A DNA stretch of 64,000 bases, taken from NCBI GenBank assembly GCA_029968055.1, contig JASCNX010000001.1, forward strand, positions 1,054,001 through 1,118,000, read 5' to 3'. The number at the start of each line of letters is the position of its first letter. Within the stretch, counting starts at the first letter, position 1. The notes under the pieces are model-generated. The model saw nothing but the letters and a program-made list of their open reading frames with translations. It made no database searches and was not told where the DNA came from. The DNA comes from Xenophilus aerolatus. Its GTDB lineage: Bacteria; Pseudomonadota; Gammaproteobacteria; Burkholderiales; Burkholderiaceae_C. A program made the position numbers and the translations under genes. Of the stretch, positions 52,860 through 63,297 are shown piece after piece.

Positions 52860-55205
52860 TCAGGCTCCTGGTGCCCCAGCGGGCGCAGCGGGGGTGCGCG
52901 CGAGCCGCGCACTGTTGAGCACCACCAGCAGCGAACTGGCCGCCATGCCCAGGCCTGCCAGCCAGGCCGGCATCCACCCGGCCAGGGCCAGCGGCACGCA
53001 GGCGGCGTTGTAGGCCACCGACCAGGCGATGTTCTGCCGCACCACGCGCATCGTGCGCCGTGCCTGCCGCCATGTGGCGGGAATGGCCGTGAGCGCATCG
53101 CCCAGCACGACGAAGTCGGCCCCGGCGCGCGTGCGGCCCACCGCCTGCCCGAAGGCGAAGGCCACATCGGCCTGGGCGATGCCCGGTCCGTCGTTCAGGC
53201 CGTCGCCCACCATGGCCACGTGCCGGCCTTCGGATTGCAGGCGGCGCACCGCCTCGAGCTTGTCTTCGGGCTGGCAGTCTCCGCGCGCATGGCCGATGCC
53301 GGCCGCGGCCGCGAGGCGGTGGGCCGCTTCGCTGCGGTCGCCCGACAGCAGGCGCACGTCGATGCCGCCTTCGCGCAGGGCACCGACCGCGGTGCGTGCG
53401 TCCGGACGCAGGTCCTCGTCGAGGACGAAGCTGGCGAGCCAGCCGTCGTCATCGCTCAGGTGCACCTGCATCGCGGGCACTTCCAGCGCCGGGGCGCCGC
53501 AATGCACCGCCGAGCCGAGGCGAAGGCGACGGCCCGCGGCGCCCGCGCTTCGCCTGGGCAGCAGACGGCCCTCGACCCCGCGGCCGGCAACCTCGACCAG
53601 TTCAGCGAGCGTCCAGTCGCTGCGCTCGCCCGCATGCCGCGTCCAGGCCGCGACCAGCGCGCGCGAGGCCGGATGCACCGAGCCCGAGGCCATCGCCGCG
53701 GCCAGCCCCAGCGCATCGCCCGGCGGCACGCCGCGCCGGCTGTAGATGCGGTCGAGCCGGGGCAGCGGCCGCGTCAACGTGCCGGTCTTGTCGAAGACGA
53801 CGGTGTCGACCGCGGCCAGCGCTTCCAGCGCCTGCAGATGGGCCACCAGCACCCCCTGCCCGGCCCGCTCCCCCGCGCACGCCAGCATGGCGGCGGGCGT
53901 GGCCAGCGACAGCGCGCACGGGCAGGTCACGATCAGCACCGACGCCGCCACCATCAGCGCATGCCCCGGTCCCGACGGCCACCACCACACGGCCGCCCCC
54001 AGCGCAGCCAGCATCACCAAGAGGAGGAACGGCCGCGCCACGCGGTCGGCGGCGCGGGCCAGGCGCGGCTTTTCGACCGATGCGGCCTCCATCAGCGCCA
54101 CGATGCGGCCGAAGCGCGTGTCGCCACCCAGCGCATCGACGCGCACCAGCACCTGCGCGCCGACGTTGTGGCTGCCCGCGAGCACGCGCGAGCCGCAAGG
54201 CCGCGGCACCGGATGCGCCTCGCCGGTCACGAGCGCCTCGTCGGCGCTGGTGTCGCCCTCGACGACGCTGCCGTCGGCCGCGAAGGCCTCGCCCGGCCGC
54301 ACGCGCAGCACATTGCCCACGCGCAGCCGGTGGGCGCCGACGCGCTCCGCGCTGCCGTCGGGCCGCAGCCGCTCGACGTTGTCGGGCAGCCGTTCGAGCA
54401 GCGCGTCCAGCGCACCGGCGGTGCGGTCGCGCAGGCGCGACTCCAGCCACCGCCCGGTGAGCAGGAAGAAAACGAACATCGTGAGCGAATCGAAATAGAC
54501 CTCTTGGCCCAGCGCGCCGTCGGGGTCGAAGGTGCCGGCCGTGCTCACCAGGAAGGCGATGGCGATGCCCAGCGCCACCGGTGTGTCCATGCCCACGCGC
54601 AGGCGCCGCAGGTCCTGCCAGGCGCCGCGGAAGAACGGGCCGCAGGCCAGCAGCAATACGGGCAGCGACAGCACCCACGAGGCCCAGCGCAGCAGCAGTT
54701 CGATGTCGCGGGTCATCTCGCCGGGGCCCGCCACGTACGCCGGCACGGCGTACATCATCACCTGCATCATGCACAGGCCCGACACCAGCCAGCGGAAGAG
54801 CGCACGGCGCGACTCGCGCCGGCGCACCGCCTGGCGGCCATCGGCCCCCACCGGGGACAGCCGGTAGCCCGCTGCTCGCACGGCCTCGAACCAGCGCGAG
54901 GGCACCGTGGCCTGGGGTGACCACACCACGCGCGCGCGCCGGCCACCGGACTGCACCGCGGCCGCACCGACACCGGGCACGGCGCACAGTGCATCTTCGA
55001 TGGTGAGCGCGCAGGTGGCGCAGTGCATGCCCTCCACGGCGACCCACGACTCCCAGCGCGGGTCGCCGCCGCCCAGCGGCCGGCCGAATGCCGGCCACTC
55101 GGCCGGGTCGTCGATGCCCGGCTGCAGCGTCTCGTGCGCCGGCGCACGCGCCGACAGGCCCGCGGCCGCCAACGGGCCAGGAGGTTCGAGCGCAGCATCC
55201 ACCAT
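52860..55205 (-). CDS. ccoI: Copper-translocating P-type ATPase CcoI/FixI
   Basis: A 781-residue P1B-type ATPase. The N-terminal metal-binding domain has C62-x-x-C65 (GMHCATC); the transport site is CPC in VTCPCALSLATPAA. DKTGTLTRP is the phosphorylation loop, HP occurs in SVHPASRAL, and GDGLNDGPGIAQADV is the hinge. It delivers copper for the oxidase active site. ATG 55205 is used; an FNR-like box lies 38 bases upstream. Confidence 0.93.
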   Translation of the reverse strand: MVDAALEPPGPLAAAGLSARAPAHETLQPGIDDPAEWPAFGRPLGGGDPRWESWVAVEGMHCATCALTIEDALCAVPGVGAAAVQSGGRRARVVWSPQATVPSRWFEAVRAAGYRLSPVGADGRQAVRRRESRRALFRWLVSGLCMMQVMMYAVPAYVAGPGEMTRDIELLLRWASWVLSLPVLLLACGPFFRGAWQDLRRLRVGMDTPVALGIAIAFLVSTAGTFDPDGALGQEVYFDSLTMFVFFLLTGRWLESRLRDRTAGALDALLERLPDNVERLRPDGSAERVGAHRLRVGNVLRVRPGEAFAADGSVVEGDTSADEALVTGEAHPVPRPCGSRVLAGSHNVGAQVLVRVDALGGDTRFGRIVALMEAASVEKPRLARAADRVARPFLLLVMLAALGAAVWWWPSGPGHALMVAASVLIVTCPCALSLATPAAMLACAGERAGQGVLVAHLQALEALAAVDTVVFDKTGTLTRPLPRLDRIYSRRGVPPGDALGLAAAMASGSVHPASRALVAAWTRHAGERSDWTLAELVEVAGRGVEGRLLPRRSAGAAGRRLRLGSAVHCGAPALEVPAMQVHLSDDDGWLASFVLDEDLRPDARTAVGALREGGIDVRLLSGDRSEAAHRLAAAAGIGHARGDCQPEDKLEAVRRLQSEGRHVAMVGDGLNDGPGIAQADVAFAFGQAVGRTRAGADFVVLGDALTAIPATWRQARRTMRVVRQNIAWSVAYNAACVPLALAGWMPAWLAGLGMAASSLLVVLNSARLARTPAAPAGAPGA

Positions 55206-55242
55206 GGTGGGTGCATGGTGCTGCGGCCGCGCCGGCCTCGCC

Positions 55243-55256
55243 TTGATCGAGGTCAA
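55243..55256. promoter_or_regulatory. FNR-like box between ccoI and the usp gene
   Basis: TTGATCGAGGTCAA matches TTGAT-N4-ATCAA at nine of ten positions. It is placed 38 bases before ccoI and 58 bases before the universal stress protein gene, so it could serve either or both. Confidence 0.7.
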
Positions 55257-55313
55257 GGTGCACGGCCTGCGCCGCACCTAAGCTGGCTGCCATCCCCGCA
55301 CCGGAGCCCCGCC

Positions 55314-55757
55314 ATGTACCAGCGCATCCTCGTTCCCACCGACGCCACGCCGCTGTCGAGGAAGGCCGTGACGCACGCACTGACGCTGGCCGCCGAACAA
55401 GGCGCCGAGCTGGTGGTGCTGAACGTGATGCCGCGCTATCCCACGAGCTACCTCGAGGGCGCGATGGTCTTCGAGGCCGAGGACGTCGCGCGGGTCGAGA
55501 AGCAGTGGGCCGAGCAGGCGCGCACCCTCGTGAACCGGGTGGCCAAGCAGGCGCAGGCGCGCGGCATCCGGGCGCGCGCCGTGGTGGTGAAGTCAGACCT
55601 GGTGGCGGAATCCATCGTCGCGGCGGCCACCAAGCACCAGGCCGACCTGATCGTGATGGCGTCGCACGGGCGCAAGGGCCTCAAGCGCGTGCTGATGGGC
55701 AGCGAGACGCTCAACGTGCTCACGCACTCCGAGGTGCCGGTGCTGGTTCTGCGCTGA
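55314..55757 (+). CDS. uspA: Universal stress protein
   Basis: A 147-residue UspA-family protein: RILVPTDATPLSRKAV at the start and the ATP-binding GRKGLKRVLMGSETLNVL with VPVLVLR at the end. The G-2x-G-9x-G(S/T) motif is largely kept, so it may bind ATP. Placed by an FNR-like box, it may be induced at low oxygen. Confidence 0.88.
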   Translation: MYQRILVPTDATPLSRKAVTHALTLAAEQGAELVVLNVMPRYPTSYLEGAMVFEAEDVARVEKQWAEQARTLVNRVAKQAQARGIRARAVVVKSDLVAESIVAAATKHQADLIVMASHGRKGLKRVLMGSETLNVLTHSEVPVLVLR

Positions 55758-55843
55758 GGATGGTGCGGGAGGTCGGGAGCGAGGCACCTTCGGCCACGCA
55801 CCGCGGGGAGCGGCGAGGACCGGGGCGATCGCAGCGATGCCGA

Positions 55844-56059
55844 TCAGCGTGTGGCCGGCCCGGTGAGGGTGAGGGCCTCGTGATCGGCGAGTTCGCCCTC
55901 CAGGAGCGTGTCGTGCGCCTCCAGCAGCGCGTTGGAGCGCGACAGGCTGTCCTCCATGCGGACGTTCAGGTAGCGCCATCCGCGCGAATAAGGCATAGCA
56001 ATTGCCATCCACACGATGCCCACGGCACAGAAGAGCATCACCGTCATATCCCAATCCAT
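55844..56059 (-). CDS. Small membrane-anchored hypothetical protein
   Basis: A 71-residue protein with one TM helix (about 5-24, MTVMLFCAVGIVWMAIAM) and a polar helical tail (RMEDSLSRSNALLEAHDTLL). No family recognised. Start ATG 56059. It lies convergent to uspA and upstream of no clear partner. Confidence 0.5.
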   Translation of the reverse strand: MDWDMTVMLFCAVGIVWMAIAMPYSRGWRYLNVRMEDSLSRSNALLEAHDTLLEGELADHEALTLTGPATR

Positions 56060-56150
56060 CCGCAGCCCCTCACACTTTAGTGCGCAAATTCTATGGAGCA
56101 TGCGCGGGTGGCGGTGAGACGCCGAGCCATATCGAAGGGCGCAAACGTGA

Positions 56151-57728
<1,578 letters not shown>

Positions 57729-57777
57729 GGCGGTTGAACGAAGGGCGGAAGAAGAAGAAAAAGGAAAAGGAACGGGT

Positions 57778-58584
57778 TCAGAACTTCGGGCTGCGCTTGG
57801 CCAGGAAGGCGCCGATGCCCTCGCGGTGCTCGGCCGAATCGGCGTAGCGGTAGGCGTCGGGCAGCAGGCTTGCTATCGGATCGAGAGCACCTGATTCCCT
57901 ACCCATGGTCGCCAGCGCCTGATTCAACGCCAAAAACGTGGCTTTGTTCAACCGTGCGGCCTGGGGTGCGAGTGTGGCGACGCGACGAGCATGCTGCAAG
58001 CACGCATCCGCCACGGCCTCGTCGGGCAGCACGCGCAGCAGGAAGCCCGCGTCGTACAGCCGCTGCGCATCGTGCACGCCGGCGGCCAGCAGCATGTCGC
58101 GAGCCAGCACGTCACCGACGGCGCCGCGTACCAGGGCGGCCTCGCGCGGTGCCATCGGAAAGCCGAGCTTCGCGATCGGCGCGCCGAACTTGGCACCGCT
58201 GCCCGCCAGGCGGATGTCGCAGCAGCTGGCGATCTCCAGGCCCGCGCCCATGCACGCGCCCTCGATCTGGGCGACCAGCGGCACGGGGCAGGCCAGCAGC
58301 GCCGCCAGCGCGCCCCAGACCTCGTCCTCATGGAAGGCGCGCAGGCGCACCTCGTCGTAGCGGAAATCCGGGTACTCCGAAATGTCGCCACCGGCGCAGA
58401 ACGCCCCGCCCTCCCCCCGCACGACCAAGCAGCGCAGCGACGCGTCGGCCGACAACGACTCGGCGGCCGACCGCAGCTCGCGCCACATCGCGCGCGTCAT
58501 GGCATTCAGCCGGCCGGGATTTCGGAGCGTGAGCGTGGCGACCGCGGCGTCGCGTTGCAGGAGGACGGCGGGCACATCATTCAT
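57778..58584 (-). CDS. Crotonase-fold enoyl-CoA hydratase/isomerase
   Basis: A 268-residue crotonase-superfamily protein with the oxyanion-hole motifs VVRGEGGAFCAGGDISEYP and IEGACMGAGLEIASCCDIRLA. The usual catalytic Glu region reads APREAALVRGAVG, so classical hydratase activity cannot be assumed. It is between matB (50 bases) and the Bug receptor, so a role in malonate or dicarboxylate breakdown is inferred. ATG 58584 is used; 58593 is also possible. Confidence 0.8.
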   Translation of the reverse strand: MNDVPAVLLQRDAAVATLTLRNPGRLNAMTRAMWRELRSAAESLSADASLRCLVVRGEGGAFCAGGDISEYPDFRYDEVRLRAFHEDEVWGALAALLACPVPLVAQIEGACMGAGLEIASCCDIRLAGSGAKFGAPIAKLGFPMAPREAALVRGAVGDVLARDMLLAAGVHDAQRLYDAGFLLRVLPDEAVADACLQHARRVATLAPQAARLNKATFLALNQALATMGRESGALDPIASLLPDAYRYADSAEHREGIGAFLAKRSPKF

Positions 58585-58649
58585 GGCATGCATTCTGGCG
58601 ACAAATGATGCTGTATCGGCCACCGAGCCGGGACGGGCCCCTATCAGGG

Positions 58650-58710
58650 CACCCGCGGAACTGGCTTTGCCAGGCCGCTGGGTGCGCCCCCTTCGCGCAG
58701 CGGAAGGGGG
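58650..58710 (+). repeat. Intergenic hairpin repeat, copy B
   Basis: Contains CTGGC-TTT-GCCAG (58661-58673), the counterpart of CCGGC-TTT-GCCGG in copy A at 39601-39613, and a second hairpin with CCCCCTTC/GAAGGGGG (58687-58694, 58703-58710). The two base changes in the first stem compensate each other. It lies between the crotonase gene and the Bug receptor. Confidence 0.7.
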
Positions 58711-58734
58711 AGCCGCGAAGCGGCATGGGGGTTG

Positions 58735-59724
58735 TCACTCCAGTTTTGCGCCCGAGGCCTTGACCACCGCCGCCCAGCGCTTGACCTCGCCATTCACGAA
58801 CTGGCCGTAGGGCGCGCCGACGAGGTTCGGGATCTCCGAGCCGTTCTGCGCCCAGATGGTCTTGAGCTCCTCGGTGGCCAGGGCCTTGCGCATGTCGTCG
58901 GTGATGCGGGCCACCGTGTCGGCCGGCGTGCCCTTGGGCGCCCACAGGCCGTACCAGGTGGTCACCGTGTAGTCGGGCAGGCCCACCTCGGCGGCGCAGG
59001 GTACGTCGGGGAACGCGGGGTTGCGCTTGGCACCGGCCACCATGAGCGCCTTGATGCGGCCGGCCTTGATGTGTTGCGCCGAGGAGCCCAGGCCGTCGAA
59101 GCCGCAGTCCACGTTGCCGGCGATCAGGTCCTGCAGCATCGGGCCGGCGCCCCGGTACGGGATGTGGGTGATGAAGGTGCCGGTCTGCAGCTTGAACAAT
59201 TCGCCCGCCAGATGGTGCGAGGTGCCTGCGCCGGCCGAGGCGTAGTTGAGCTTGCCGGGGTTCTTCTTGGCGTAAGCGATGAATTCCTGGATGGTCGGCT
59301 GCGTGACGCGTCGTGGATTGACCACCACCACCTGCGGCACGTTGGCCAGCAGCATGATCGGCACGAAGTCCTTCTCGATGTCGTAGTCGAGCCTGGGGTA
59401 GATCGAAGGCGCGATCGCGTGGTGCACGGCGCCCATGAAGAGCACGTAGCCGTCGGGTGCCCCCTTGGCCGCGATGCTGGCGCCCACCGTGCCGCCGGCG
59501 CCACCGCGGTTGTCGATCACCAGGGTCTGGCCCGCCACCTTGCCGAACTGCGCCGAGAGCGGCCGCGCGAAGGCGTCGGTGCCGCCGCCGGCCGGAAAGG
59601 GCACGACCATCGTCACCGGCTTGGTCGGCCAGCCGCTGCCCTGGGCCCGCGCGCCGCCGCACGCCAACGCCGCACCCGCGGCGGCCAGGCGCAACATGTC
59701 GCGCCGCTGAAACTGTTCTGCCAT
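58735..59724 (-). CDS. Bug-type TTT receptor in the malonate operon
   Basis: A 329-residue periplasmic receptor. A signal peptide (about 1-27) with an RR motif (QRRDMLRLAAAGAAL) is followed by PVTMVVPFPAGGGTDAFARP, DNRGGAGGTVGAS and IPYRGAGPMLQDLIAGNVD. Its position between crotonase and malonyl-CoA decarboxylase genes suggests it binds malonate or a related dicarboxylate. No TctA/TctB permease is in the window, so uptake partners are elsewhere or the receptor signals. Ligand unproven. Confidence 0.87.
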   Translation of the reverse strand: MAEQFQRRDMLRLAAAGAALACGGARAQGSGWPTKPVTMVVPFPAGGGTDAFARPLSAQFGKVAGQTLVIDNRGGAGGTVGASIAAKGAPDGYVLFMGAVHHAIAPSIYPRLDYDIEKDFVPIMLLANVPQVVVVNPRRVTQPTIQEFIAYAKKNPGKLNYASAGAGTSHHLAGELFKLQTGTFITHIPYRGAGPMLQDLIAGNVDCGFDGLGSSAQHIKAGRIKALMVAGAKRNPAFPDVPCAAEVGLPDYTVTTWYGLWAPKGTPADTVARITDDMRKALATEELKTIWAQNGSEIPNLVGAPYGQFVNGEVKRWAAVVKASGAKLE

Positions 59725-59793
59725 CTGTTGTCTCCGGTCTGGTGGGATGCCGGGGCCTTCGGCATCGTTTGTGTGTGATACGGCCCGAGAGAA

Positions 59794-61275
59794 TCAGGTC
59801 TTGAGGAACAGGTCCTCGATGTCGCCCGAAACGGGCACCTTGCCTTGCGCCAGCAGCGCGCGATGCTTGTCCAGGCGCTTGAGATCGTAAAGATAGTTCA
59901 CCATCAGGCCCCAGGACTGCTTCATGCCTTTGGCCGAGGGGTCGGCCGCCCAGTCCAGGCGCTCGACGCGCGCGCCGTTGCCCAGGTGGAAGCGCGCGAC
60001 GGCATCCAGCGGCTTGTCGTCCTTGAGGCCGCGCCCCAGGTACTCGGCTGCGCACTGCAGCAGCACCTGGCGCAGCGGCGACTTCGGGCCCAGCGTGAGC
60101 GCGTCGTCCAGTGCGGGCAGGAGGCGCTCGGCCGTCGGCGGCATCGAGCCCAGCAGCCGCCCCAGCGCCTCGGCCTGCTTCTCGGGCAGCCGCGCCAGCA
60201 GGCCGGCGGCGTTGTGGCCCATCCACTGCCGCAGGCCCGGGATCGGCGACAGGGTCGCGAAGGTCTTGAGTTTGGGAAATTCGGCGCGCAGCGTCTCGAC
60301 CACCCGCTTGATCAGCGAGTCGCCGAAGCTGACGCCACGCAGGCCCGCCTGCGTGTTGCTGATGGAATAGAAGATCGCGGTGGTGGCCTTCTCCACCCCG
60401 GGCAGCGCCGATTCGTCCAGCAGCGGCGTGATGCTGTCGCTGATGGCGTCGGTCAGCGCCACTTCCACGAAGATCAGCGGCACGCCCGGCATGCGCGGAT
60501 GGAAGAAGCCGTAGCAGCGGCGGTCCTGCTCGTCGAGCCGGTTCTTCACGTCGGACCAGCTCTTGATGTCGTGCACCGCCTCGTAGCGGATCAGCTTCTC
60601 GATCAGCGAAGCGGGCGAATCCCAGCTGATGCGCTGCAGCTCGAGGAAGGCGACGTCGAACCAGGTCGAGAACAGTTGCTCCAGTTCGGCATCGAGCGCC
60701 AGCAGGCGGCGGTCCTTCTTCAGCTCGGGCAACAGTTCCGCGCGCAGGTCGACGAGGAAGCCCAGGCCGCCGGCATCGACGGCAAAGCGCTGCAGCAGCC
60801 GCGACCGGGGCGACACCAGCGCCCGGCGCAGCTTGAGCTCGGCCTGGCTGTGCTCTGGCGCACCGACCGGGGTGGCCTCGTACTGCTCGCGGGCCACCTT
60901 GATCTTCTGCGCGTCGGGTGCGAAGCACTCGCTCATCAGCAGCCACACGTCGCGGCGCTCCGCCGGCGGCAGGACTGCATAGGCCTGGGCCACGGCGTGT
61001 GCGCGCCGGCCGGCCTCGACCTCGCTGACGCGCGCGTCGACCACCGCCTGCAGATCCTCGAGCATCTTGCGCAGGGCGCGCGGGGCCATGGCCTCGCCGT
61101 GGCGCCGCAGCGTGGCCTCCAGCCGTTCGGCCAGGGTGCGCGGCGGCCGGCCGTCGGGAGCCCCCTTCTTGCCGGCGGCCTGCGCAGGCGCGGCCGGCGC
61201 CACGCCCGCTTTGTCCTCGGACGAGGTGGCGCGCAGCAAGGACACGCTGCGCTGCAACCATTCGGACGCGCTCAT
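59794..61275 (-). CDS. matA: Malonyl-CoA decarboxylase
   Basis: A 493-residue MCD. The N-terminal helical domain is followed by the acetyltransferase-like catalytic domain with FYSISNTQAGLRGVSFGDSL and FHLGNGARVERLDWAAD, which hold the conserved Ser and His residues of the family. It converts malonyl-CoA to acetyl-CoA and CO2. ATG 61275 is chosen for GGAGGG seven bases upstream; GTG 61290 is an alternative. It is 70 bases after the GntR regulator gene. Confidence 0.92.
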   Translation of the reverse strand: MSASEWLQRSVSLLRATSSEDKAGVAPAAPAQAAGKKGAPDGRPPRTLAERLEATLRRHGEAMAPRALRKMLEDLQAVVDARVSEVEAGRRAHAVAQAYAVLPPAERRDVWLLMSECFAPDAQKIKVAREQYEATPVGAPEHSQAELKLRRALVSPRSRLLQRFAVDAGGLGFLVDLRAELLPELKKDRRLLALDAELEQLFSTWFDVAFLELQRISWDSPASLIEKLIRYEAVHDIKSWSDVKNRLDEQDRRCYGFFHPRMPGVPLIFVEVALTDAISDSITPLLDESALPGVEKATTAIFYSISNTQAGLRGVSFGDSLIKRVVETLRAEFPKLKTFATLSPIPGLRQWMGHNAAGLLARLPEKQAEALGRLLGSMPPTAERLLPALDDALTLGPKSPLRQVLLQCAAEYLGRGLKDDKPLDAVARFHLGNGARVERLDWAADPSAKGMKQSWGLMVNYLYDLKRLDKHRALLAQGKVPVSGDIEDLFLKT

Positions 61276-61345
61276 GGGAAGGCCCTCCACGCTGCGCGCT
61301 CCGGATGCAGGCGCCTTCGCAGCGGCCAGGCGGTACGGTGGATGG

Positions 61346-62014
61346 TCATGCGGAAAACCTCGCTTTCTGTTGCTGCGCCACGACCCGCAGGGCCTCGCGC
61401 TGGCGGTTCAGGTGGGTGCGCATCGCGGCCTCGGCGCCGTCGCTGTCGCGTGCCTTGAGGGCGGCGAACACGGCCAGGTGCTCCGACAGGCTCTGGTCCA
61501 GCCGGCCCGGCGCACGCAACTGCTGCAGGCGTGCGAGCTTGAGGATCTTGCGCAGGTCGCCGATCACCTGCGCCAGCCAGCGGTTGTCGGCCAGGGAGAT
61601 GATGGCTTCATGAATGGCGTAGTTGGTGGCGTAGTACTCGTTGATGCGATTGGCCTTGGCGTGGCGCGCCAGCTTGTCGTGCATCGACTCCAGCGCTTCG
61701 AGTTCGGCGTCGGTGGCGTTGCGCGCGGCTTCCCAGGCGCAGCGGCCTTCCAGCAGCGCGATCACCGGGAAGATCTCGTCCAGGTCCTTCTGCGTCACCT
61801 CGGCCACGAAGCAGCCCCGGCGCGGCTCATGCCGCAGCAGGCCCTCGGCGGTGAGCACCTTCAGGGCCTCGCGCAGCGGCGTGCGCGAGATCTCGAGCCG
61901 CTCGCACAATGCCGCCTCGTCGAGAAAGCTGCCCGGCACCAGCGTGCCCGCGAAGATCTCTTCGCGCAGCGTGGCGGCGACCTGGTCGTGCAGCGAATGC
62001 GGGACGATGCGCAT
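61346..62014 (-). CDS. GntR-family (FCD) regulator of the malonate operon
   Basis: A 222-residue regulator: winged HTH (DQVAATLREEIFAGTLVPGS, then CERLEISRTPLREALKVLTAEG) and a C-terminal FCD domain with metal-binding His residues. It heads the operon matR-MCD-Bug-crotonase-matB, so MatR-like control by malonate or malonyl-CoA is likely. A palindrome just upstream of its start is a candidate autoregulatory site. Confidence 0.9.
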   Translation of the reverse strand: MRIVPHSLHDQVAATLREEIFAGTLVPGSFLDEAALCERLEISRTPLREALKVLTAEGLLRHEPRRGCFVAEVTQKDLDEIFPVIALLEGRCAWEAARNATDAELEALESMHDKLARHAKANRINEYYATNYAIHEAIISLADNRWLAQVIGDLRKILKLARLQQLRAPGRLDQSLSEHLAVFAALKARDSDGAEAAMRTHLNRQREALRVVAQQQKARFSA

Positions 62015-62034
62015 GGTGGGACGGTAGGCGTCTG

Positions 62035-62050
62035 TAATTACCGATAATTA
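62035..62050. promoter_or_regulatory. Candidate operator upstream of the GntR regulator
   Basis: TAATTA-CCGA-TAATTA, a short AT-rich repeat in an otherwise GC-rich region, begins 20 bases before the regulator start. It may be an operator or overlap its promoter; no binding is shown. Confidence 0.35.
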
Positions 62051-62200
62051 TGGAAAGCGCTCGGTGCGGGCGCAAGCGGTCTCGCGTCGGACAAACCCTT
62101 GGATTTGCGCTTGCATGGACAATCGCCGCACACGCACCGCACCGCCGGCCGTGCCGCAGGCACCGACCGCGCGCAGGGTCCGGTGCGCCATCCACGATCC

Positions 62201-63262
62201 ATGAAGCTCCAACAACTGCGGCAGCGCCTGCGCGACGCGGGCGCCGGCGCCGCCCACGAGCAGCGCATCCTGCGCAACTGGTCGCACGCCCTGGCGCGCG
62301 AGAGCGGCCGGCGTCGGCCCTCGACCTTCTTCCCGGCCCCGCTGCTGGCCGCCCTGCCCGCCATCGAGGCCGAGCTTGCGCAGCTGGCACGGCTGCGCAC
62401 CGCCCATGCCGGTGCAGACGGCTCGGAGCGCCTGCTGGTGGCCCTGGCCGACGGGCAGGCGGTGGAGAGCGTGCTGCTGCCGCGCGACGGGCTGTGCGTG
62501 TCGACGCAGGTCGGCTGCGCGGTCGGCTGCCGCTTCTGCATGACCGGCCGCGACGGCCTGCTGCGCCAGGTGGGCAGCGCCGAGATCGTGGCCCAGGTCG
62601 CGCTGGCAAGGGCGCGCCGGCCGGTGCGCAAGGTCGTGTTCATGGGCATGGGCGAGCCGGCCCACAACCTGGACAACGTGCTCGAGGCGATCGACTTCCT
62701 CGGCACGGTGGGCAACGTGGGCCACAAGAACCTCGTCTTCTCGACCGTCGGCGATCCGCGTGCCTTCGAGCGGCTGCATCGCCAGCAGGTGCGACCGGCC
62801 CTCGCGCTGTCGCTGCACACCACGCGCGCCGGGCTGCGCCGCGAATTGCTGCCGCGTGCGCCCGATCTCAGCCCCGAGGAACTGGTCGCTGCCGCGGAAG
62901 GCTACGCACGCGCCACCGGCTACCCGGTCCAGTACCAGTGGACGCTGCTGGACGGTGTCAACGACAGCGAGGAAGAACTCGACGGGCTCGTGCAACTGCT
63001 CCAAGGCAAGTACGGCGTGCTCAACGTCATTCCCTTCAACGAGGTCGAGGGTGCGGGCTTCGGCCGGCCGAATTGGGAGCGCTGCCGCGCCTTCGCACGG
63101 ACCTTGCACGAGCGCGGCATCCTCACCAAGCTGCGCGACTCGGCCGGCCAGGACATCGACGGCGGCTGCGGGCAGCTGCGCGCAAGGGTGCTGGCCGCAC
63201 CGCAGCCGCTGCGGCGCACAGCCGCCACGGGTGCCGCTGGCGGGCACCTCGCCGCGCCCTGA
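62201..63262 (+). CDS. RlmN-family radical-SAM RNA methyltransferase
   Basis: A 353-residue RlmN/Cfr-type enzyme. The 4Fe-4S ligands are C106, C110 and C113 (CAVGCRFC), the second catalytic Cys99 lies in LCVSTQVGC, and the methyl-carrying Cys323 lies in IDGGCGQL, equivalent to E. coli C118, C125/129/132 and C355. ATG 62201 is chosen because family similarity starts nearby; the N-terminal accessory domain is reduced. It likely methylates an adenosine C2 in rRNA or tRNA, but may be a paralog with another target. A Shine-Dalgarno-preceded methyltransferase gene follows. Confidence 0.87.
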   Translation: MKLQQLRQRLRDAGAGAAHEQRILRNWSHALARESGRRRPSTFFPAPLLAALPAIEAELAQLARLRTAHAGADGSERLLVALADGQAVESVLLPRDGLCVSTQVGCAVGCRFCMTGRDGLLRQVGSAEIVAQVALARARRPVRKVVFMGMGEPAHNLDNVLEAIDFLGTVGNVGHKNLVFSTVGDPRAFERLHRQQVRPALALSLHTTRAGLRRELLPRAPDLSPEELVAAAEGYARATGYPVQYQWTLLDGVNDSEEELDGLVQLLQGKYGVLNVIPFNEVEGAGFGRPNWERCRAFARTLHERGILTKLRDSAGQDIDGGCGQLRARVLAAPQPLRRTAATGAAGGHLAAP

Positions 63263-63297
63263 CACCGCCGGCCTTCGTCATCGAAAGGAACACAGGC

